Below are positions 6,182 through 11,666 of a stretch of 11,666 nucleotides of DNA, piece after piece. The notes under the pieces were generated by a model. The model saw only the letters and a program-made list of their open reading frames with translations. It did not search any database and was not told where the DNA came from. The DNA lies in contig DHLW01000135.1 of NCBI GenBank assembly GCA_002405485.1, forward strand, positions 2,895 to 14,560, read 5' to 3'. This DNA is from Phycisphaerales bacterium UBA4658 (lineage in GTDB: Bacteria > Planctomycetota > Phycisphaerae > Phycisphaerales > UBA1924). The position numbers and the translations under genes are program-made. The stretch's first letter is position 1. Every line of letters starts with the position of its first letter.

Positions 6182-7281
6182 GCACGATCTCCGGTCATCT
6201 CCTCGCGCAGCGCCTTGAGCAGAGCGGCCTTGGCATCGGCGAGTGCGAGTTTGGGCTTGGCGCCCGCGGCCCGAGCGTGGCCGCCCCCAAGGAGCCGCTT
6301 GCAGACGCTGTTCACGTCCACCGCGAGCGGACCGGGCTTGGAACGGGCGCTGATCTTGGTCATCGGCGGTTCACCCGGACGCTGAGGCGTCTCGCACAGC
6401 ACGCAGGAGACCTCCACGCTGGCGACGGTCAGGAGCATGTCGGCAAAGCCGGAGGTGTCCTCGCTCCCGGCGCCGGTTGCCGCGAAGTCGACCAGTGAGA
6501 GCGTCATGATCGCGGCGTCGTCCGCGGCGCGGACGCGATGCAGGGAGAGCGAGCCCAACGCCCGGCCCAGCAGAGCCCAGCGCCCGGGGACGTCCTGCTG
6601 CTCGATCATCCGATACAGCCGCGTGTGATCGACGCCCGCCTCCAGCAAGTCGGCCGCAAGTCGCAGCGTCGCGGGGGTGACCGACGAGTACCGCAGCCAC
6701 CCGGTGTCCGTGGCGAGCCCGAGATATAGCGGTTCGGCGACGTCGAGTGGGAGCTTGGCCGGCGATTCCACGCCGCACAGCCGCGCGCAGATCGGCGCGA
6801 GCACCTGTGTTGTCGAAGCGCAGCGTGCATCCACCACCCTGCGATCGGCGATCTCGGGGTCGCCGTGCAGGTGATGGTCAACAATCAGCACCCTGGCCGC
6901 ATGCCCCACAAGCGCGGGCTTGACCTCGGCAAGCTGCGACCAGGACCCGGTGTCCACCACCGCGATCAGGTCCCCATCCAGCGCCGGATGCGTGTCCTGA
7001 CCGACAACCCGCACCTGGGTTTTGCCCGCGATCTGGGCCATCCACCGTGGGGTTGGCCCGGCGACCGTGACACGGGCCGTACGCCCGGCGTGCTCGAGCG
7101 CACGGGCCAATCCGAGCGATGATCCAAGTGCGTCGCCATCGGGCTTGGTGTGCGTGGTTACGTCAATGACGCGGGCCTTCCGCAGCGCATCCGCAGCGGC
7201 GTCTGACGAGACCGTGCTGGCCCACTCACCGCCGGAGCGAAGGACCTCGGTTGGGGCATCAGTCGTTCGATCCGTCGGCAT
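6178..7281 (-). CDS. nrnA: DHH/DHHA1 phosphoesterase, NrnA-like nanoRNase / pAp phosphatase
   Basis: NrnA-type enzymes degrade 2-5 nt RNAs and dephosphorylate 3'-phosphoadenosine 5'-phosphate in the cytoplasm, using two Mn ions. The 367-residue product carries the metal-binding motifs in order: THTKPDGDALGS (43-54; most homologues have SH rather than TH at the first position), VVDTGSW (108-114), IVDHH (133-137) and ATDTGWLRY (190-198). The C-terminal DHHA1 substrate domain ends in LLGGGHARAAGAK (330-342). A ~35-residue polar N-terminal extension precedes the core. The gene follows ribF on the same strand after 141 bases, a pairing often seen near rbfA-truB-ribF, and overlaps the downstream methyltransferase by 4 nt (GTGA). 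The ATG at 7281 has no strong Shine-Dalgarno. The split between nanoRNase and pAp phosphatase activity cannot be read from sequence. Confidence 0.9.
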   Translation of the reverse strand: MPTDRTTDAPTEVLRSGGEWASTVSSDAAADALRKARVIDVTTHTKPDGDALGSSLGLARALEHAGRTARVTVAGPTPRWMAQIAGKTQVRVVGQDTHPALDGDLIAVVDTGSWSQLAEVKPALVGHAARVLIVDHHLHGDPEIADRRVVDARCASTTQVLAPICARLCGVESPAKLPLDVAEPLYLGLATDTGWLRYSSVTPATLRLAADLLEAGVDHTRLYRMIEQQDVPGRWALLGRALGSLSLHRVRAADDAAIMTLSLVDFAATGAGSEDTSGFADMLLTVASVEVSCVLCETPQRPGEPPMTKISARSKPGPLAVDVNSVCKRLLGGGHARAAGAKPKLALADAKAALLKALREEMTGDRA

Positions 7282-7365
7282 GAAGCATCTCTGGTGGGCT
7301 CTGTGTCAGGGGTGAAATAGGCACGAACGGCAGTCTAGGAGCGAGCGAATCATCGAGTGACGCAC

Positions 7366-7380
7366 GGGCGGAGCCCGCCC
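7366..7380. other. Small GC hairpin between ribF and nrnA
   Basis: GGGCGG (7366-7371) and CCGCCC (7375-7380) form a 6-bp stem with a 3-nt loop, 43 bases beyond the ribF stop in the 141-bp gap before nrnA. There is no U-tract on the minus strand, so termination is doubtful and readthrough from ribF to nrnA is plausible. In a GC-rich genome such a short stem may be chance. Nothing else convincing is seen in 7282-7422. Confidence 0.2.
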
Positions 7381-7422
7381 CATGTCCGCCCGCCGGACTG
7401 CCGAGCGATCCGCGATCGTGAT

Positions 7423-8463
7423 TCACGCCGTACCCGGCAGGAGCTGCTTGGCGTGCGGTCGATGGTCCGCTCGAGGCGTTCTGGAATGCTCCACGATCTC
7501 GGCAACCCGGGCGCAGTCGCGACTGAGCTGCTCCTTCAGAAGCTGGAGCGACGCAAATCGGACCTGCTCACGCACCCAGGCGATGATCTGGATCCGCACT
7601 GGCCAGCCGTACTCCGGAACCGAGGGCAGGGGTGACCAGTGCGCATGCTCGACGCCGGCATCGGTCCGAAGCAGATGGGCCTCAACGGTCCGTGCCGACC
7701 CGTCGAAGGTCGGCTTGGTGCCCACGCTGAGCGCCGCGGGCAAGGTCGAGCCATCGGGGAGATGGGCGAGTCCGGCGTACACCCCGTCGCCCGGCACCAT
7801 CGTCGTGGTTGCGACATTCGCCGTCGGGAAGCCGATGACCCTGCCTCGGCGATCGCCGTGAACGACCGTGCCGATCAGCTCATGCGGCCTGGAGAGGACG
7901 ACGGCGGCATCCCGGGCTCGCCCGTGGCCGAGCAGCCAGCGGACCACCGTGCTGCGAGCCGGCACAAGCTGTTGATCCGAGAGGGCAACCTGCACGGTGG
8001 GAACGACCTCAACGGTGAATCCGAAGCGGGAGCCAAGCTGCGCCAGTACACGGTTGTCCCCGGCACGCCCGCGGCCGAAGTGGAAGTCATCACCCTCGAC
8101 GAACGCGATCGGATGGAATCTCTCGACCGTCCGCCGAACAAACTCCTCCGGCGAAAGCCCAAGGACCTCCGGCGTCGGCTCCAGTCGAACGACCTCGTCG
8201 GCGCCCGAAGCCCGCAGCCATCCCTCGCGCTGGGAAAAGTGCGACAAGCGGGCCGGGGCAAGCTCCGGACGGAGCGATTCCAGCGGATTCGGATCGAATA
8301 CCAAAGCGACGACACGAGCAGCGTGGGCCGGTGCGGCGTCGGCGATCGCCCGGCTCCGGGAGATGAGGGCCTGATGTCCGCGGTGCACGCCATCAAACGT
8401 GCCGATAGACACCACCGCGGGCGGGGGACTCTTCGGGGATTCTTGGGAACTCCTGCCGGACAT
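7423..8463 (-). CDS. ribF: Bifunctional riboflavin kinase / FAD synthetase
   Basis: RibF phosphorylates riboflavin to FMN and adenylates FMN to FAD. The 346-residue product fits the family (E. coli about 313). The N-terminal nucleotidyltransferase domain has IGTFDGVHRGH (20-30), FDPNPLE (56-62), FVEGDDFHFGRGRAG (121-135) and a STVVRWLLGHG segment (171-181). The C-terminal flavokinase domain has GDRRGRVIGFPTAN (203-216), whose PTAN binds ATP-Mg, followed by PGDGVYAG (225-231), SVGTKPTF (246-253) and VEAHLL (260-265). The ATG at 8463 is chosen because the family core begins about 18 residues later. An in-frame ATG at 8517 would add 18 residues, and the frame is open further to 8688 but would overlap putA. 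No clear Shine-Dalgarno supports either. It is the first gene of the minus-strand group ribF-nrnA-methyltransferase and diverges from putA, whose proline dehydrogenase uses FAD. Confidence 0.93.
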   Translation of the reverse strand: MSGRSSQESPKSPPPAVVSIGTFDGVHRGHQALISRSRAIADAAPAHAARVVALVFDPNPLESLRPELAPARLSHFSQREGWLRASGADEVVRLEPTPEVLGLSPEEFVRRTVERFHPIAFVEGDDFHFGRGRAGDNRVLAQLGSRFGFTVEVVPTVQVALSDQQLVPARSTVVRWLLGHGRARDAAVVLSRPHELIGTVVHGDRRGRVIGFPTANVATTTMVPGDGVYAGLAHLPDGSTLPAALSVGTKPTFDGSARTVEAHLLRTDAGVEHAHWSPLPSVPEYGWPVRIQIIAWVREQVRFASLQLLKEQLSRDCARVAEIVEHSRTPRADHRPHAKQLLPGTA

Positions 8464-8582
8464 GGCTGCTTCGAACACTAGGCCAAGGCGGGCAAGGATC
8501 CGACTGCAAGTGCCCATACACTGCGCCGATCGGTGTGTGGTTCTCGGTATCGACGGCACCTCCTTGAGGCACAGTCTCACGC
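8464..8582. promoter_or_regulatory. Divergent ribF-putA intergenic region
   Basis: These 119 bases separate the two divergent starts and must hold promoters for both. I could not find convincing -35/-10 pairs. The only structure seen is the 8-bp palindrome CCGATCGG (8526-8533), too short to call an operator. If ribF starts at 8517, the non-coding part shrinks to 65 bases. Confidence 0.4.
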
Positions 8583-11500
8583 ATGGCGATCTTCTCGCGC
8601 AAGCCCAAGCCCGCTGCACATCCCGCACCCGGCAACGGATCGACTCTGCCCACGCGATCCGATGGCGGTTCCGGATCCAATGAAGCACGTGTTCTGGAGA
8701 TCGGTCGCGAGATGCTCGACCGCGCTCGCAAGCACAAGTCCGGCCTGCTCAGCGCCCGCTTCTACTCCGACAAGCTCATGGAATGGTCGATGCAGGACCA
8801 GGCCTTCAAGGTCCAGCTCTTCCGCTTCGTCGACGCGTTTCCCATGCTCAAGAGTCCGGAGGACATCTTCGAGCACCTCCAGGACTATCTCTCCCAGCCC
8901 GGGGTCAAGGTGCCAGCCGCCATCGACCTGGGCCTGAAGGCCGGCGGCATCGCCAAGGGGCTTGCCACCAAGCAGATCACGTCGCAGATCACCGGGATGG
9001 CTGAGAAGTTCATCGCCGGCACGGACGCCGCGAGCGCACTCAACAACCTCAAGGATCTCTGGAACAACGGCATCGCCTTCAGCGTGGACCTTCTCGGCGA
9101 GGCCTGCGTCTCCGAGCTCGAGGCCGAGCAGTACCAAGCCAAGTACCTGGATCTGGTCAACAACCTTCCCGGCGCGGTCGGTGGCTGGAAGCAAAGCCCG
9201 CGGCTGGAGTCCGACCACCTCGGCCCCATCCCTCGCACCAACGTCTCGATCAAGATCAGCTCCCTTTCCGCACGGGTCGATCCGATCGATACCGAGGGCT
9301 CGATCTCCGCGCTCATGCAGCGCATCGTCCCCATCCTCGAAGCCGCCAGAGCCAAGGGTGGTGGGGGCGTCTTTGTCAACTTCGACATGGAGCAGCGCTC
9401 CCTCAAGGACCTCACGCTCGAGCTGTTCATGCGCTGCTGTGAGAAGGTCGACTTCCAGGCCGGCCTTGCGATGCAGGCGTATCTCACCAGCGGCGAGGAC
9501 GACGCCCGCCGCATCTGCGAGTGGGCGAAGCGCACCCGCCGCGTCGTCACCGTGCGCCTGGTGAAAGGGGCGTACTGGGACTATGAGGTCATCCACGCCG
9601 AGCAGATGGGCTGGCCATGCCCCGTCTGGCGGACCAAGCGAGAGACCGACGCCTGCTTCGAGCGCATGACCGACATCTTCCTCGATGCCTGCCCGCGCGA
9701 TGCGAAGAGTGGGGGAGTCAAGCTCGCGCTCGGCTCGCACAACGTCCGCTCCATCGCCTATGCCCTCGCCGGACTGGAAAAACGCGGCCTGCCCCACGCC
9801 GCACTCGAACTGCAGATGCTCCACGGCATGGCCGACCAGCTCAAGCACGCCGCCGCGGAGATGAACCTCCGCGTGCGCGAGTACGTCCCCGTCGGCGAGA
9901 TGATCCCCGGCATGGCCTATCTCGTTCGCCGCCTGCTCGAGAACACGTCCAACGAGTCCTGGCTCAAGGCCGGCTTCCTCGACAACGCCGATCCATCCCT
10001 CCTTCTCGCCAGCCCTCACCGCCTGTCTTCTGCATCCTTTGCTTCTGGTGGCACAGGCGTCCCGCCTGTGTCTGCTTCAAGCGATCACAAGCCCGACCTT
10101 TCCACCATCGCCAAGGAGCGCCACGCCCTCACTTCAACCGTCCCCGGCGTCGGCGACGGTCGGCCGTTCTTCAACGAGCCCTTCCGCGACTTCTCTCAGC
10201 GGGCCGTGCGTGATGCCTTTGCCGCGGCTGTCGAGCAGGCCCGCGTGCCCAAGGTCGAGAACACCACCAGCGTCGATTCCGCCAGAACCATGGTCGACGC
10301 CGCCGAAGCCGCCTTCACGTCCTGGCGCGACACCGACGTGCTCCAGCGTGCCGCCGTCCTCACCCGAGCGGCCCAGCTCATGCGTCAGCGTCGCGACGAA
10401 CTCTCCGGGATCATGATCAAGGAAGCTGGCAAGACCTGGCGCGAGGCCGACGCCGACACCTGCGAGGCCATCGATTTCTGCGAGTATTACGCGCGTCAGG
10501 CCGTCAAGCTCTTTCAACGCGAGCGTGTCGGCCGATTCCTCGGCGAACTCGACGAGGTCTGGTATCAGCCCCGCGGCGTGGCCGTCGTGATCGCTCCATG
10601 GAACTTTCCACTGGCCATCTGCTGCGGCATGACCGTCGCCGCACTCGTCAGCGGGAACACCGTCATCGTGAAGCCCGCCGAGCAGACACCCGGCATCGCC
10701 CGCATCCTGTGCGAGATTCTCTCGGAGGCCATCGACTCGCTGGGCATGTTCAAGGGGCCGTCCAACGTGGTGAACTTCTGCCCGGGCCCCGGCGAGACCA
10801 TCGGCGCACACCTCGTGCGCGACGAACGGGTCGCGGTCATCGCCTTCACCGGCTCCCGGGACGTCGGGTGCGACATCCTCAACGCATCCGCGCCGCTCTC
10901 GCCGTTCAGCGGCGACCGGGCGGCCTATGCCAAGTGGGCCACCGGTCCGCACGCCCACGTCAAAAAGGTCGTGTGCGAGATGGGCGGCAAGAACGCCATC
11001 ATCATCGACACCTCCGCCGATCTCGACGAAGCCGTCCTCGCCGTGCGTCACTCCGCATTCGGCTTCCAGGGCCAGAAGTGCTCGGCGTGCTCGCGTCTGA
11101 TCGTCGTCGACCCCGACGGCGAGAACGGCCCAGCCATCCGCAAGGTCATCCAGCGCGTCGTCGAAGCGACGAGAGCGCTGGTCGTCGGCGACCCGACGCG
11201 CCCCGGCACCGACATCGGCCCCGTCATCGACTCGGAGGCCCAGCAGAAGATCCTCTCCTGCATCGAGAAAGCCAAGCAGGAGGGCTGCACGCTCGAACTG
11301 GCTTTGACGCTCCCCGATTTCCGCTCCCTCCCCTTTGTCCCTCCACACATCTTCAGCGGCGTGAAACCCTCGCACACCATCGCGCGCGAAGAGATCTTCG
11401 GCCCCGTGCTCGCCATCATGCACGCGCACTCCTTCGAGGACGCGCTCACCATCGCCAACGGCCTGCCGTACAAGCTCACCGGCGGCGTCTTCAGCCGCAA

Positions 11501-11666
11501 GCCCAGCCACCTCGAACTTGCCAAAAAGCAGTTCCGCGTCGGCAACCTGTACCTCAACCGCGGCATCACCGGCGCCCTCGTCGCGCGCCAACCCTTCGGC
11601 GGCTTCGGCATGTCCGGCGTCGGCTCCAAAGCCGGCGGCGCGGACTACCTGCTCCAGTTCGTCGAG
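8583..11666 (+). CDS. putA: Bifunctional proline dehydrogenase / P5C (glutamate semialdehyde) dehydrogenase, 3' end cut by window
   Basis: The enzyme oxidises proline to P5C with FAD and then to glutamate with NAD. From ATG 8583, 1028 codons run open to the window edge. Residues 1-32 are low-complexity; no ribbon-helix-helix DNA-binding domain is present, so this is not the autoregulatory E. coli type. The proline dehydrogenase barrel (about 33-480) shows VSIKISSL (K224), VFVNFDMEQ, FQAGLAMQAYL, LVKGAYWDYE (326-335), ELQMLHGMAD and YLVRRLLENTSNESW (446-460), whose RR and E bind the substrate carboxylate. The aldehyde dehydrogenase part (about 510 on) shows APWNFPLAI (N674), CEMGGKN (E799), GQKCSACSR (nucleophile C833), EEIFGPV and PFGGFGMSGVGSKAGGADYL, which is near the normal C-terminus, so perhaps only 10-25 residues are missing. 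A palindromic repeat is translated in the linker. The start has no clear Shine-Dalgarno. Confidence 0.93.
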   Translation, partial: MAIFSRKPKPAAHPAPGNGSTLPTRSDGGSGSNEARVLEIGREMLDRARKHKSGLLSARFYSDKLMEWSMQDQAFKVQLFRFVDAFPMLKSPEDIFEHLQDYLSQPGVKVPAAIDLGLKAGGIAKGLATKQITSQITGMAEKFIAGTDAASALNNLKDLWNNGIAFSVDLLGEACVSELEAEQYQAKYLDLVNNLPGAVGGWKQSPRLESDHLGPIPRTNVSIKISSLSARVDPIDTEGSISALMQRIVPILEAARAKGGGGVFVNFDMEQRSLKDLTLELFMRCCEKVDFQAGLAMQAYLTSGEDDARRICEWAKRTRRVVTVRLVKGAYWDYEVIHAEQMGWPCPVWRTKRETDACFERMTDIFLDACPRDAKSGGVKLALGSHNVRSIAYALAGLEKRGLPHAALELQMLHGMADQLKHAAAEMNLRVREYVPVGEMIPGMAYLVRRLLENTSNESWLKAGFLDNADPSLLLASPHRLSSASFASGGTGVPPVSASSDHKPDLSTIAKERHALTSTVPGVGDGRPFFNEPFRDFSQRAVRDAFAAAVEQARVPKVENTTSVDSARTMVDAAEAAFTSWRDTDVLQRAAVLTRAAQLMRQRRDELSGIMIKEAGKTWREADADTCEAIDFCEYYARQAVKLFQRERVGRFLGELDEVWYQPRGVAVVIAPWNFPLAICCGMTVAALVSGNTVIVKPAEQTPGIARILCEILSEAIDSLGMFKGPSNVVNFCPGPGETIGAHLVRDERVAVIAFTGSRDVGCDILNASAPLSPFSGDRAAYAKWATGPHAHVKKVVCEMGGKNAIIIDTSADLDEAVLAVRHSAFGFQGQKCSACSRLIVVDPDGENGPAIRKVIQRVVEATRALVVGDPTRPGTDIGPVIDSEAQQKILSCIEKAKQEGCTLELALTLPDFRSLPFVPPHIFSGVKPSHTIAREEIFGPVLAIMHAHSFEDALTIANGLPYKLTGGVFSRKPSHLELAKKQFRVGNLYLNRGITGALVARQPFGGFGMSGVGSKAGGADYLLQFVE
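10050..10072. repeat. Palindromic GTGVPPV-type dispersed repeat inside putA
   Basis: CACAGGCG (10052-10059) and CGCCTGTG (10063-10070) form a perfect 8-bp stem around TCC, extendable by one G-U and one G-C pair to 10050-10072. In the putA frame it reads GGTGVPPVS (residues 489-497). The same DNA motif and peptide recur across many unrelated planctomycete and verrucomicrobial proteins, which suggests a REP-like dispersed element. That it is multicopy in this genome is inferred from general knowledge; only one copy is in the window. Confidence 0.65.

Noticed and set aside
5294..8463. A restriction-modification or other defence island around the methyltransferase
   Set aside because: Its neighbours are ribF and nrnA, both housekeeping; no nuclease, helicase, toxin or integrase is visible.
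8517..8688. N-terminal extension of RibF by up to 75 residues
   Set aside because: The extension overlaps the divergent putA coding start, is Arg/Cys-rich without homology I recognise, and the family core begins soon after the ATG at 8463.
8577..11591. Two long minus-strand frames (480 and 485 codons) opposite putA
   Set aside because: Same effect of codon bias. The plus frame is continuous for 1028 codons with catalytic residues of both putA domains, so the antisense frames are not genes.

Overview
The window is GC-rich bacterial chromosome, most likely from a planctomycete of the Phycisphaerae/Phycisphaerales type. Three things seen here point that way: a prepilin-like protein with the [16 protein letters not shown] leader and an H-x(n)-DG C-terminal motif, a large exported protein ending in a dockerin-like domain bracketed by cysteines, and a short palindromic repeat encoding GTGVPPV, a peptide familiar from planctomycete and verrucomicrobial proteomes. 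Assignment to the lineage is inference; no rRNA or tRNA gene is present.

Layout. 1-1475 (+): the C-terminus of a small membrane protein, then mnmA (tRNA 2-thiouridylase), ending at a perfect 10-bp hairpin between convergent genes. 1571-2476 (-): a type II pseudopilin-like protein, with a candidate sigma70-type promoter at 2575-2602. 2495-2946: a long divergent intergenic region whose last ~115 bases fold on paper into several mutually competing helices ending at a perfect Shine-Dalgarno. 2947-5136 (+): a 729-residue secreted modular protein with two duplicated domain types in the order A-B-B-A plus a dockerin-like tail, followed by a strong intrinsic terminator. 5294-8463 (-): ribF, then nrnA (DHH/DHHA1 phosphoesterase), then a solitary DNA methyltransferase-like gene overlapping nrnA by 4 nt. 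8583-end (+): a bifunctional proline dehydrogenase / P5C dehydrogenase (putA type), divergent from ribF and running off the window a few residues short of its expected end.

Most genes are housekeeping: tRNA thiolation, flavin cofactor synthesis, nanoRNA/pAp turnover and proline catabolism. RibF makes the FAD that PutA's proline dehydrogenase domain needs, but there is no evidence that the two divergent genes are co-regulated. The accessory content is the pseudopilin-like gene, the secreted dockerin protein and the orphan methyltransferase.

I see no defence island, CRISPR array, insertion sequence or biosynthetic cluster. The observations most worth following are the structured 5' leader of the dockerin protein (its outer helix carries a copy of the Shine-Dalgarno core), the palindromic repeat translated in frame inside PutA's interdomain linker, and the ABBA architecture of the secreted protein.
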